From Paenibacillus sabinae T27 (GTDB lineage Bacteria > Bacillota > Bacilli > Paenibacillales > Paenibacillaceae), in contig NZ_CP004078.1 in NCBI RefSeq assembly GCF_000612505.1, positions 4,426,001-4,490,000 of the forward strand: DNA of 64,000 nucleotides. Reading direction: 5' to 3'. The stretch's first letter is position 1, and each line of letters begins with the position of its first letter. Under the pieces are notes generated by a model. That model did not search any database, was not told the DNA's origin, and worked only from the letters and a program-made list of their open reading frames with translations. Shown piece by piece: positions 8,493 to 17,863 of the stretch. Position numbers and translations under genes: made by a program.

Positions 8493-10284
8493 TATATTCA
8501 ATAACGACCATATCCCAGTATTTCAGCGCTGGCAGCTTCCATTTCACAACGCCGCCCCGCTGCGTGAAAGGCAGCGCCTGAGGCGATCCTCCGTTATGAT
8601 CCGGAGAAGCAAACCATACTCTGGATACCGGGCGGTCCGTTCTGACGGATACGGCAACGTTCCGTTTTTCCGCCGGTTCCGTCTGCGTTCCGCGATCATC
8701 GTTCCAGTCCATGGCGGAAGCATCGCTGAAATTGATAAATTGAACGATGTCTTTTCCATCCTTACGCTTGGAGAAAGACCACACCTTGCCCTGCTCCGCT
8801 TGATCCGATATCGCGACCTCTTTCGTCCCTTCGGCTTTCAGGCTGGATTTTACCGGGTGATCCCGCAGCAGATTCTGATACGCCACCAGAAAATCGTAGT
8901 ATGAAACGAGCTGCTCTTCCAGTTCCGGGGATACGCTTAAATTTTTATGAGGAAAATATTCTTTGGACAGCATATTCTCTCCCAGCTCCAGATGGGACCC
9001 GCCCGAGGCAAAAATGACCGCATCTGTCAGCAGAATTCCCGGCGTGTTGAACGTTCCCGGCGCATCGGATAAATGATAATTCATATAAGCAGCAAGCACC
9101 GTGTTCAGCAGGTTTCCGCTGAATCTCGAATTCTCGTCAATGATATCTTTTAAATTCCGGTACTGCGGATGGTTGCCCCATACTTCAGTGTACAGAAACT
9201 TGACGGGCGCTTCCTTCGCGATGGATTCCTGACCGAACTGGCCGACGGCGTTCATCACATAATCCACATCAAGCTTCTCCTTGGCCGCATTCAGGAACGA
9301 CGGATATGTCGCGGCGAGATTGACGCTTCTGCCGTCACGAGACCACAATGCCCCCCTGTCTCCCAGCTGATCCACATGCCAGCCGTCAAAGGGAAGCGTG
9401 TCGAACGTTTTCTTTTCTTTTTCGATCAAGTAATTCTGCCAATCCGGGTTAGAGGGATCATACAGATAAATATCGCTCGCCCATTCGTCCGGAAGCGGGT
9501 GATGATCCTGCTCGGTGCCGCCCGGGTCTTTAAACAAGCCCCAGTCTCTGTTCACGCCATCCTGCTCCGCGTCCGCATAAGCGCCAAACAGCAGGTTATA
9601 GTTCATGGCCTTCATGCCGTGACCGTGAGCCAGATCGATGTAGTCTTTTACCGTACTAAGTGATACGGAGCGGTTGGCAATATCCTTCCATTCCGCCGCC
9701 GGCCTGCCTTCTTCCCACCGAATCGGTTCCTGATGCTTGTACTGCCAATCGTAGAACTGGATGCCATTAATATGAAAACGGTTCAACCGTTCGATGACCC
9801 GCGACTTCTCACCTGTGTTCATGTTTGAGAAATCGGCCAGATATCCGTACCGGGGGAATTTCCCCCAATCGGACGATACGTCCACACCAATGTTCATCTG
9901 ATCCGCCTCACCGTCCCGCTCATATACGACTTCGGCCATATAGCCTTGTCCCTCTTGCCGGGGCGGCTCCCAGCTCCAGACCAGCTTGTCCCCTTCAGCT
10001 TGCAGCTTCTCTTCCTTTATGACCCTGTCCAAATGCAGGTAACGGATACTTGCGGTTCCGCCCGGTTCGGGCCGCTTGAACTTCAGCTCAAACCGGACAT
10101 CTTCTCCGGGCCAGTAAGCCGCTTTATCCGTGGATAATCCTTTCAGTAGAGAGCCTTTATGAATGACCACATGCTTTGGCGGGGTCTCGGCGGTATTCCA
10201 AGTTTTTTGGCAGGCCGAAGTTAACGTTATAGCCGCGCAGACCGCAGCAACCCCGGCCATCCGCATCCACCTGGCGCGTTTCAT
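8485..10284 (-). CDS. GH66 dextranase / cycloisomaltooligosaccharide glucanotransferase-like lipoprotein
   Basis: 599 aa from ATG 10284 (an upstream ATG at 10305 lacks a ribosome site). Signal peptide ends in the lipobox LTSAC, so the enzyme is probably anchored outside the cell. The GH66 barrel is recognisable: PRYGYLADF, NGIQFYDWQYKH, nucleophile Asp305 in GWHVDQLG and acid/base Glu367 in LYTEVWGN. It lacks the CBM35 insertion expected of cyclising glucanotransferases, which favours an alpha-1,6-glucan hydrolase. An Ig-like N-terminal part (about 45-140) and a C-terminal beta domain flank the barrel. Likely releases isomalto-oligosaccharides used by the adjacent GH31 enzyme. Confidence 0.85.
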   Translation of the reverse strand: MKRARWMRMAGVAAVCAAITLTSACQKTWNTAETPPKHVVIHKGSLLKGLSTDKAAYWPGEDVRFELKFKRPEPGGTASIRYLHLDRVIKEEKLQAEGDKLVWSWEPPRQEGQGYMAEVVYERDGEADQMNIGVDVSSDWGKFPRYGYLADFSNMNTGEKSRVIERLNRFHINGIQFYDWQYKHQEPIRWEEGRPAAEWKDIANRSVSLSTVKDYIDLAHGHGMKAMNYNLLFGAYADAEQDGVNRDWGLFKDPGGTEQDHHPLPDEWASDIYLYDPSNPDWQNYLIEKEKKTFDTLPFDGWHVDQLGDRGALWSRDGRSVNLAATYPSFLNAAKEKLDVDYVMNAVGQFGQESIAKEAPVKFLYTEVWGNHPQYRNLKDIIDENSRFSGNLLNTVLAAYMNYHLSDAPGTFNTPGILLTDAVIFASGGSHLELGENMLSKEYFPHKNLSVSPELEEQLVSYYDFLVAYQNLLRDHPVKSSLKAEGTKEVAISDQAEQGKVWSFSKRKDGKDIVQFINFSDASAMDWNDDRGTQTEPAEKRNVAVSVRTDRPVSRVWFASPDHNGGSPQALPFTQRGGVVKWKLPALKYWDMVVIEYKK

Positions 10285-10305
10285 TCTCCCACTTCCTGTT
10301 CTCAT

Positions 10306-10920
10306 AGTTTTTGTTCATTATCCGGGAAACCCTCCTTCAGATCAAATGGCGATTTTTAACGGGCAATTCGCATTTTTGTTGTCATATCAACATTGTATGC
10401 GCTAACAATTTTGTGTGGTGTCTTATTTTTACGAATTCACAAAAGATATTGCACCCCCTCTTGATTTTTTAAAAATTGAACTTTTTTATTGAAAATTGTG
10501 TATTCTTTGCAAGATCAGCCCGTTTTAGTGTCCAATTTCACCATATCCAATAATTTAAGAGGTTGACTCTTTCGCAGGCAGAGCTTCTAAGCTGCAGTCC
10601 CTTAGACCTGCGGAACTATAAATATTCATATTTTTCCATATTAGTGGTAATAAATTGAATCATTCATCGGCGGGGAAAATAAAAGCGAAAAAAACTTGAA
10701 CTCCTTGTCCGGCAAGGTTTTCGCAGTTTCGCCCCCCATTTATGGAATCGATTTCATAAATGCCGTTTCCGTTTTTTCGACAATCCTGTAGGAGGTTCTC
10801 CCCATTGTTCACACAGTTGTTCCTTGCTAATTTGAAAAAGGGCAGCCGGAAAGCGGGAGCGTAACACTCCTCGGAGGGCCTGCTGTCCAAAAACTATTTC
10901 GGAGTGGGAGAGAGAAATGT
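10306..10920. promoter_or_regulatory. Divergent control region between GH66 and GH31 genes
   Basis: 615 bp without a credible gene. Rightward TTGAAC (10476-10481), 17 bp, TGTATT (10499-10504) is a promoter candidate for GH31, which would leave a leader of about 400 nt. TGGAATCGATTTCA (10743-10756) matches the CcpA cre consensus TGWAANCGNTNWCA with one mismatch and is nearly palindromic, so catabolite repression or a LacI-family regulator is plausible. The left half is AT-rich. Confidence 0.5.
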
Positions 10921-13470
10921 ATGCGTAAAAGGTTAAAAGCTTCACGGATGTCGAAGAAACTGGCGCAAGCAGCTGTGTGCCTCAGTCTATTGACGGGAAC
11001 GGTATCTGCGGTGCTGCCGGCCAATGTGGTTTTTGCGGAAACCCAGCCTGAGGCTGATACCCCGTTAAACAAACAGAATCTTCAGCCATTATCCGTACAA
11101 TCGCTAGAAGCCCTGGAGAACGGGGTTAAACTGAACCTGGGGGATTATCAGGGATTTATCCGCCTCTTCTCGGAGGACATGGCCAAGATCTCGGTCGTTA
11201 AAAACGGTGAAGATGAGTTCATCTCTCCGGGAATTGCCAAGAAAGACTGGAAGACGCCTAAATTCAGCACCAAGGAAACGGATAAAGAATACATCCTTTC
11301 TACCAGCGAGCTCACCGTAAAAATTAACAAACAGCCTTTCGGCGTCAAATTCCTGGACAAGCAAGGAAACGTGATCAACGAAGACGCGGCTCAAGGGACC
11401 GGCTATGAAAACGGCAAGCCTTATGTGTTCAAAAAGACGGATTCCGGTGAAAACTTCTACGGTTTCGGCGAGCAGTCCGGCGGGCTGAACAAACGCGGCA
11501 AAAGCCTTGGCATGTGGAACACGGACGCTTATTCCTACAACAAGAACACCAAGTATCTTTACACCTCCATTCCATTCTTCATCGGCCTGAAGGACAAAAA
11601 AGCCTATGGCATTTTCTTCGACAATACAAATCGCTCTTATTATGAAATGGCCAGCGAAAAAGACGACTATTACTACTTCTACGCCAACGGCGGCACTCTG
11701 ACTTACTACTTCATCAACGGTCCGGAAATCGGCGACGTTATCGACCGGTACACCGAGCTGACAGGTAAATCCGAGACGCCTCCAATGTGGTCCCTGGGCT
11801 TCCATCAAAGTAAATGGGGCTATACACCGGAAGAACTCGTGGATGTGGCCAAAACCTACCGCGAGAAAAAAATCCCGCTCGACACGATGCATTTTGATAT
11901 CGACTACATGGACGGATACCGCGTGTTCACCTGGAACGACCAGTACAAACAAGCGCTGAAGACGCTGAAAAATGAAGGCTTCCACGCCATCACTATCAAC
12001 GACCCGGCCGTCAAGCAGGACGAGAATTACCGTATGTATCAGGAAGGAACCGCCAACGATTACTGGGCGAAAAATCCGGACGGCACTACCTTCTTCGGCG
12101 ATGTATGGCCGGGCAGATCCGCTTTCCCGAACTTCCTGAAGTCGGATGTCCGCACTTGGTGGGCGAACAATCTCGGAACACTCTTGAATGAGGGTGTTGA
12201 CGGCATCTGGAATGATATGAACGAGCCTGCCGTATTTGACGGTCCTTTCCATACGATGCCGCTGGATGTCGTGTTCGAAGGCGACAACGGAGAGAAGAAG
12301 CTGCATACGGAAGTCCACAATCTTTATGGACATCTTGAAACCGAAGCGACCTACAACGGCTTCCTCAAAAACAAACCGAACACCCGTCCGTTCGTGTTAA
12401 CCCGCGACATGTACGCAGGAACGCAGCGTTACGCGGCACTCTGGACCGGTGACAACGTAAGTAACTGGGAGCATCTGCAAATGTCGATTCCGATGAACTC
12501 CAATGTCGGCTTGTCCGGTGTTCCGTTTGTCGGCAATGATATCGGCGGCTTTGCGAAATCGCCGGGCAATGTTCCGACGCCTGAGTTGTTCGCAAGATGG
12601 ATCGAGGTCGGCGCTTTCCTGCCGTTTGCCCGCGACCACTACGACAACAGTGCGAAATCCGGACTGGCAGGCGGACAAGAGCCTTGGAATTTCGGCAAAG
12701 AGGTTGAAGATATCAGCCGCAAATACATCTCCATGCGTTATGAGCTGCTGCCTTACCTGTACAACCAGTTCAAGGAATCCGCGGAGAACGGTCAACCGGT
12801 TCAACAACCGCTCGTTTACCAGTTCCAGGACGACGCGAAGACGTATAACATCGAAGATCAGTTTATGTTCGGCGATTCGCTGATGCTTGCCCCTGTAGTC
12901 AAAGAAGGCCAAACGAGCCGCGAAGTGTATCTGCCGGCCGGCGAGACATGGGTCGATTACTGGACAGGCAAAAAATATGAAGGCAACCAGTCGATCACGG
13001 TTAACGCCGCTCTTGGAACACTACCTATTTTCGTGAAAAACAATTCGATTATCCCTCGTCAGGAAGTGGAGCAATCCACCAATGAGAAGAAGCTGGAAAA
13101 CCTGATCCTCGACACCTATCTGAATGATCAAGCCAGCTACAGCTTCTACGAAGACGATGCTCAGACTTTGGATTACAAGCAAGGCGAATACAATATCACG
13201 GAATTCAAGGTGGACAAGAAAGGCAACCACATCGAGTTCAAGCAGGACAAGAAAGCTCAAAACTACGCTTCCGACATCAAGTCCTACACGCTTAAGCTGC
13301 ACGATGCCGAGCAGCCTCAGAAAGTTCAGGCAGCCGGCAGCAAGTACGATCAAGCTGGCAGCTTGGAGCAATTGAACGGACAGGAAAGTGGTTACTTCTT
13401 CGATTCGGCCGAACGCGTTCTGTATGTCAAGATCCCGGCCAATGAGAACCACAGCGTAAAAATTCAATAA
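10921..13470 (+). CDS. Secreted GH31 alpha-glucosidase
   Basis: 849 aa with a signal peptide ending near VVFAETQ, hence exported. GH31 layout: N-terminal beta-sandwich with ENFYGFGEQSGG, catalytic barrel with nucleophile Asp432 in GIWNDMNEP and acid/base Asp511 in WTGDNVSNW, proximal and distal C-terminal beta domains (LAPVV, YLPAGETWVDYWTG). It should release glucose, or transfer glucosyl units, from short alpha-glucans outside the cell. Start chosen for the upstream GGGAGAG. Faces the GH66 gene across a shared control region and is followed by a hairpin at 13502-13540. Confidence 0.9.
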   Translation: MRKRLKASRMSKKLAQAAVCLSLLTGTVSAVLPANVVFAETQPEADTPLNKQNLQPLSVQSLEALENGVKLNLGDYQGFIRLFSEDMAKISVVKNGEDEFISPGIAKKDWKTPKFSTKETDKEYILSTSELTVKINKQPFGVKFLDKQGNVINEDAAQGTGYENGKPYVFKKTDSGENFYGFGEQSGGLNKRGKSLGMWNTDAYSYNKNTKYLYTSIPFFIGLKDKKAYGIFFDNTNRSYYEMASEKDDYYYFYANGGTLTYYFINGPEIGDVIDRYTELTGKSETPPMWSLGFHQSKWGYTPEELVDVAKTYREKKIPLDTMHFDIDYMDGYRVFTWNDQYKQALKTLKNEGFHAITINDPAVKQDENYRMYQEGTANDYWAKNPDGTTFFGDVWPGRSAFPNFLKSDVRTWWANNLGTLLNEGVDGIWNDMNEPAVFDGPFHTMPLDVVFEGDNGEKKLHTEVHNLYGHLETEATYNGFLKNKPNTRPFVLTRDMYAGTQRYAALWTGDNVSNWEHLQMSIPMNSNVGLSGVPFVGNDIGGFAKSPGNVPTPELFARWIEVGAFLPFARDHYDNSAKSGLAGGQEPWNFGKEVEDISRKYISMRYELLPYLYNQFKESAENGQPVQQPLVYQFQDDAKTYNIEDQFMFGDSLMLAPVVKEGQTSREVYLPAGETWVDYWTGKKYEGNQSITVNAALGTLPIFVKNNSIIPRQEVEQSTNEKKLENLILDTYLNDQASYSFYEDDAQTLDYKQGEYNITEFKVDKKGNHIEFKQDKKAQNYASDIKSYTLKLHDAEQPQKVQAAGSKYDQAGSLEQLNGQESGYFFDSAERVLYVKIPANENHSVKIQ

Positions 13471-13501
13471 TAACGATTTCTCGGTTATTGCCGGAAGAAA
13501 A

Positions 13502-13540
13502 GGAAAACGGGTAAGCATCTTCGGCTTCACCCGTTTTCCT
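13502..13540 (+). terminator. Hairpin after the GH31 gene
   Basis: GGAAAACGGGT pairs with ACCCGTTTTCC. It ends about 12 bp before the next open frame, leaving no room for a promoter, so it may be a partial terminator or an RNA-processing hairpin inside an operon. Confidence 0.65.
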
Positions 13541-13552
13541 ATCCTTTAGGCG

Positions 13553-14437
13553 ATGCCGCATCATCATGAGCCAGAATCCGAAGAAATGAGCGTGCCTAAT
13601 TTGAAGCATACCAAAACCATCACCGCTGCAGTCCTTTCCCTGTCGTTATTGACCCTTCCGCTTGTCCAACCTGTACATACCGCATCTGCTGAAAAAATCA
13701 ACAACGGACAAACGAAAAGCCAGCTAAACAGCAAGGCCCAACCGGCTAAATCGGCATGGGACAAAAGCACCTTATACTTTACCGTCCAAGAAACGACCTA
13801 TGCCGGAATTTCGGCGACCGTTATAAACGGCGGCTCCGGGATGCAGGGCGAAACCGTCTATGAGGTATTCCGCAGCGACACCGGTAATCCAAAGAACGGC
13901 GAAGTCGTTGCCACAGGCGTAATCGGGGCACTCGCTCCCGGCGAATCTCAGGAACTGACCTTCACGCCGGCAGTACTCGAACAGGGCAACTACATGTTCA
14001 AAGCCTATCAGCGTCCAGGCCATCCAGGAACCGGCGTATTGTGGAGCGATTCCATTACCGTAGAAGAAACCCGCGTGGACGCTGAATCAAACCAGCCCGA
14101 GCGTCCGTTCGATCAGTATTTCAACTCCGATGTTCAAGGCGGAACGGCGACATTTACGGTCCCTGAAGGCATCGGGAAAATCGAGATCAGCTTCTCCAGC
14201 TACACCTATCCGGAAGGCGTCATTCCACAGGAAGACGGCAAGCCTTACGAGAATCAGCATGTGTACGATAATGTGACCGAAACCTATGGACCGGGAACGC
14301 ATACCGTTCACGTTGACCTGCCGGAATCCGGGTATTGGCAGACCGATTTGTATTTGGGGCCGGTAGTTGAAACGCTAACGGAAAGCGGACATTCCCTGGA
14401 TTCGATCATTGATGCCGATTACGGCGCTGCAAATTAA
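13553..14437 (+). CDS. Secreted TapA/YqxM-like protein
   Basis: 294 aa from ATG 13553; ATG 13586 (283 aa) gives a cleaner signal peptide (SLSLLTLPL then HTASA). Residues about 70-170 resemble the YqxM/TapA domain that helps anchor TasA amyloid fibres: note NGGSGMQGETVYEVF, GNPKNGE and the run FKAYQRPGHPGTGVLWSD. The C-terminal third is acidic, predicted beta-rich and has no domain I recognise. No tasA or sipW is present nearby; instead the gene lies between GH31 and GH13 genes, 42 bp before the amylase. It could be an adaptor holding these enzymes in the matrix, which is inference. Confidence 0.65.
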   Translation: MPHHHEPESEEMSVPNLKHTKTITAAVLSLSLLTLPLVQPVHTASAEKINNGQTKSQLNSKAQPAKSAWDKSTLYFTVQETTYAGISATVINGGSGMQGETVYEVFRSDTGNPKNGEVVATGVIGALAPGESQELTFTPAVLEQGNYMFKAYQRPGHPGTGVLWSDSITVEETRVDAESNQPERPFDQYFNSDVQGGTATFTVPEGIGKIEISFSSYTYPEGVIPQEDGKPYENQHVYDNVTETYGPGTHTVHVDLPESGYWQTDLYLGPVVETLTESGHSLDSIIDADYGAAN

Positions 14438-14479
14438 CAATTATAACCCCATTATTTTTAAGGAAGAGAGGTTTCTACG

Positions 14480-16051
14480 ATGAAAAAAATTACATCCATG
14501 GCCTTAACCCTACCCCTGCTGTTCAGCTTCGCCAGCGGTGCTCTTGCAAAACCGCAAATTCAGAGTGACTCGGGCCTTGGCGTCTATTATGAGATTTATG
14601 TCAATTCCTTCTCTGATTCCAACAACGACGGTAAAGGCGACCTGAACGGCATCCTGCAAAAGCTGGACTATCTCAATGACGGAAATCCGCATACGAAGAA
14701 AGATTTGGGCGTCGATTCGCTGTGGCTGATGCCGATCGGCTCTTCCCCCAGCTACCATAAGTACGATACAACCGATTTCTACAGTGTAGATCCGGCGTAC
14801 GGCACCACGGAAGACTTCCGCCGCCTGACGCAAGAAGCGCATAAGCGGGGAATGAAGGTGACGATCGACCTTGCGCTCAACCACACGAGCAACAAGCATC
14901 CGTGGTTTCAGGCAGCCGCCAAGGACAAGAACAGTCCGTACCGGGATTATTATATCTGGGCTGACGAGAACACCGACCTGAATGAAAAAGGGCCGTGGGG
15001 ACAGCAACTCTGGCACGAGTCCTATCCGGGTTCCGGGGACTACTACTACGCCCTGTTTATTGATTTCATGCCAGATTTGAATTTTGATAATCCTAAAGTA
15101 CGTGAAGAAATGATCAATGTCGGCAAGCATTGGCTGAACCAGGGAGTCGACGGTTTCCGTCTCGACGCAGCTATGCACATCTACAGCAAGCCTGATGAAG
15201 TGAGCAAGAACGTTGCATGGTGGGATGAATTCAAGCGGGGACTGGCCGAGGTCAAGCCGGACGTTTATCTGGTCGGCGAGGTGTGGGACCGCCCGAACAA
15301 TATCGCTCCTTACTACAAGGCGCTGGATTCTTCTTTCGACTTCGACCTGTCCTCGAAGATTCTGGACGCCGTGCAAAGCGGCTCGGATAACGGACTTGCT
15401 GGTTTTGCTTCGAATACGCTGGACTTGTACAGCAAATATGCCGATAACCCTATCGACGCTCCGTTCCTGACCAATCACGATCAGGAACGGACAATGTCCT
15501 TATTGAATGGGGACGTGAATAAAGCCAAAACCGCCGCCTCCATCCTGCTCACCCTGCCGGGTAACCCGTTCATTTATTATGGAGAGGAAATCGGTATGCT
15601 TGGTGAGAAGCCGGACGAGAATATCCGCGAGCCGTTCCGGTGGTACCCGGGAAGCGGAGAAGGACAGACGGATTGGGAGCCCTCCCGCGATAATACAGGC
15701 CCGGACGCCGTCTCCGTAGAGTCGCAGGAGAAGGATAAGGACTCCCTTCTCTCCCATTACAAGGAGCTGATCCGCTTCCGTCATGAGAGTCCTGCTCTAA
15801 TGAAAGGCGACATTCAGGAGATGACGACTGGAGACAGCCGCATTATGGGATACACCCGAACCTTTGAGGATGACTCCGTACTCGTTCTGCATAATTTGAG
15901 TGCAGACACCGTAACAATCCAAATCTCCAACGAAGAATGGCAGGGCCGAAAGCTCGAATTCTCCACTTCTAATGAAGTGAAAATCAAGAAAGCCGGCGAT
16001 CAGCTTAACATCACCATCCCGGCCTATACCACCTGCGGGCTGAAGAAATAA
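14480..16051 (+). CDS. Secreted GH13 alpha-amylase
   Basis: 523 aa with signal peptide (cleavage near GALAKPQ). The alpha-amylase barrel starts at YYEIYVNSFSDSNNDGKGD; catalytic nucleophile Asp229 in GFRLDAAMH, acid/base Glu267 in LVGEVWD, transition-state stabiliser Asp334 in TNHDQERT, and a C-terminal beta-sandwich. The NDGKGD motif near the N-terminus is a calcium-binding signature, fitting the GH13_36 type. It hydrolyses alpha-1,4-glucans to maltodextrins and probably feeds the GH31 glucosidase. AGGAAGAGAGG precedes the ATG. Confidence 0.92.
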   Translation: MKKITSMALTLPLLFSFASGALAKPQIQSDSGLGVYYEIYVNSFSDSNNDGKGDLNGILQKLDYLNDGNPHTKKDLGVDSLWLMPIGSSPSYHKYDTTDFYSVDPAYGTTEDFRRLTQEAHKRGMKVTIDLALNHTSNKHPWFQAAAKDKNSPYRDYYIWADENTDLNEKGPWGQQLWHESYPGSGDYYYALFIDFMPDLNFDNPKVREEMINVGKHWLNQGVDGFRLDAAMHIYSKPDEVSKNVAWWDEFKRGLAEVKPDVYLVGEVWDRPNNIAPYYKALDSSFDFDLSSKILDAVQSGSDNGLAGFASNTLDLYSKYADNPIDAPFLTNHDQERTMSLLNGDVNKAKTAASILLTLPGNPFIYYGEEIGMLGEKPDENIREPFRWYPGSGEGQTDWEPSRDNTGPDAVSVESQEKDKDSLLSHYKELIRFRHESPALMKGDIQEMTTGDSRIMGYTRTFEDDSVLVLHNLSADTVTIQISNEEWQGRKLEFSTSNEVKIKKAGDQLNITIPAYTTCGLKK

Positions 16052-16068
16052 CCTTAACCGAATAAAAC

Positions 16069-16115
16069 AAACAGGCTTGTACCTACGGCTGATTCGCCGT
16101 TGTACAAGCCTGTTT
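16069..16115. terminator. Bidirectional terminator between amylase and nifH
   Basis: A 14-bp perfect stem (AAACAGGCTTGTAC with its complement at 16102-16115) with T-rich flanks on both strands separates the convergent amylase and nifH genes. Confidence 0.88.
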
Positions 16116-16158
16116 CATTATATTATGATTTCATACTCAGCCTAGGGCTTCTCTTCGC

Positions 16159-17055
<897 letters not shown>

Positions 17056-17123
17056 TCATCCTCCAATATATTAGAATACTTAAACTGTTTTATTGATACC
17101 AATTTCTGAAGCCGCCGTCGTCG

Positions 17124-17591
17124 TCAAATCCCTAAATCCTTGTAGAACTCGACGCTCTCCAGCAGCAGCTCTTCAATGCCGCCTTTACCGGAAAGTGCCA
17201 CAATCCCTTTTTGCAAAAGCTTGCGCCTCGGCGAATCGCCGATTCCCGAGCACAATAGCACTTGGCAATCCCCGAGCATAGCCGCCGTATGGTCAAAAAT
17301 CTTCTTTTTGTCATCCGGACTGCTGCACTCGATCCTTCCGGTGCAATACGCTTCAACCTGGCGCACTTCCAATTGCTTCGTCTCTTGTCCAAAGACGTCA
17401 TAGATCCAAAACTCGCTCGCGTGACCAAAGTGCACATTAACTTTTCCGCCGCCCCGTGTTGCAACAGCTATTCGGATCGCCGCAGGTTCGGATGCCGGAA
17501 GCTCAGCCGTTTTAGGCGTCTGCCCTTCGTCCGCCTGCTGCTTCTTAGCCGTTTGACGGCTCGATTCATCGGCGGCGTCAATTGTTTCCAC
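17124..17591 (-). CDS. NifX / NifB C-terminal-like cofactor-binding protein
   Basis: 155 aa from GTG 17591, preceded by AAAGGAGG 7 bp away. After about 40 variable residues it carries a dinitrogenase iron-molybdenum cofactor domain (IRIAVATRGGGKVNVHFGHAS ... VLLCSGIGDSPRRKLLQKGI), the fold of NifX, NafY and the tail of NifB. Such proteins hold the FeMo cofactor or its NifB precursor during assembly. The radical-SAM half of NifB is absent and no broken remnant is seen, so it is a stand-alone domain protein, transcribed with nifH. Confidence 0.8.
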   Translation of the reverse strand: METIDAADESSRQTAKKQQADEGQTPKTAELPASEPAAIRIAVATRGGGKVNVHFGHASEFWIYDVFGQETKQLEVRQVEAYCTGRIECSSPDDKKKIFDHTAAMLGDCQVLLCSGIGDSPRRKLLQKGIVALSGKGGIEELLLESVEFYKDLGI

Positions 17592-17640
17592 TGAAACGCC
17601 TCCTTTAGAAAGGTTAATGACAAGCATTGCAGAAGTCCCG

Positions 17641-17657
17641 TGTAATATTACATAACA
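17641..17657. promoter_or_regulatory. GlnR/TnrA-type operator, downstream site
   Basis: TGTAATATTACATAACA fits TGTNA-N7-TNACA exactly. It lies about 26-42 nt downstream of the predicted transcription start, a position suited to repression. Confidence 0.72.
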
Positions 17658-17689
17658 TTTTGCGAGAGTTGGTTTAACTCGTTAGAGCC

Positions 17690-17719
17690 ATATTAGACTT
17701 TGAAGACAAAAGCTGTCAA
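17690..17719 (-). promoter_or_regulatory. Promoter of the nifX-like/nifH unit
   Basis: Leftward TTGACA (17714-17719), 18-bp spacer, TAATAT (17690-17695): a strong sigma-A promoter about 100 bp before the GTG start. Confidence 0.75.
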
Positions 17720-17767
17720 TGACGCTAAAGCGCATACATTGCTCTTTGACAAATCGTTCAAACACTG

Positions 17768-17784
17768 CGTCATATTAACTCACA
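17768..17784. promoter_or_regulatory. GlnR/TnrA-type operator, upstream site
   Basis: Leftward TGTGAGTTAATATGACG fits TGTNA-N7-TNACA with one mismatch (final A to G). It sits about 50 bp upstream of the -35 box, as expected for an activating site. Confidence 0.55.
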
Positions 17785-17842
17785 TAAAGCTGCGATGATG
17801 CGCTTTCATTTCTCTAATTAATCGCTTACATTGTTAAAAAGA

Positions 17843-17863
17843 AAAGCGCAAAGGCTGCGCTTA
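17843..17863 (-). terminator. Terminator at the nifN end
   Basis: AAGCGCA/TGCGCTT hairpin followed leftward by TTTC; it overlaps the nifN stop codon. Confidence 0.6.

Noticed and set aside
11104..12333. Long antisense open frame (about 409 codons) inside the GH31 gene
   Set aside because: It is a by-product of codon bias; the plus-strand GH31 protein has intact catalytic motifs, signal peptide and ribosome site, and the antisense product has no recognisable domain.
15190..15215. CTGATGA inside the amylase gene as another hammerhead core
   Set aside because: No GAAA after a stem II and no stem III; it is ordinary coding sequence.
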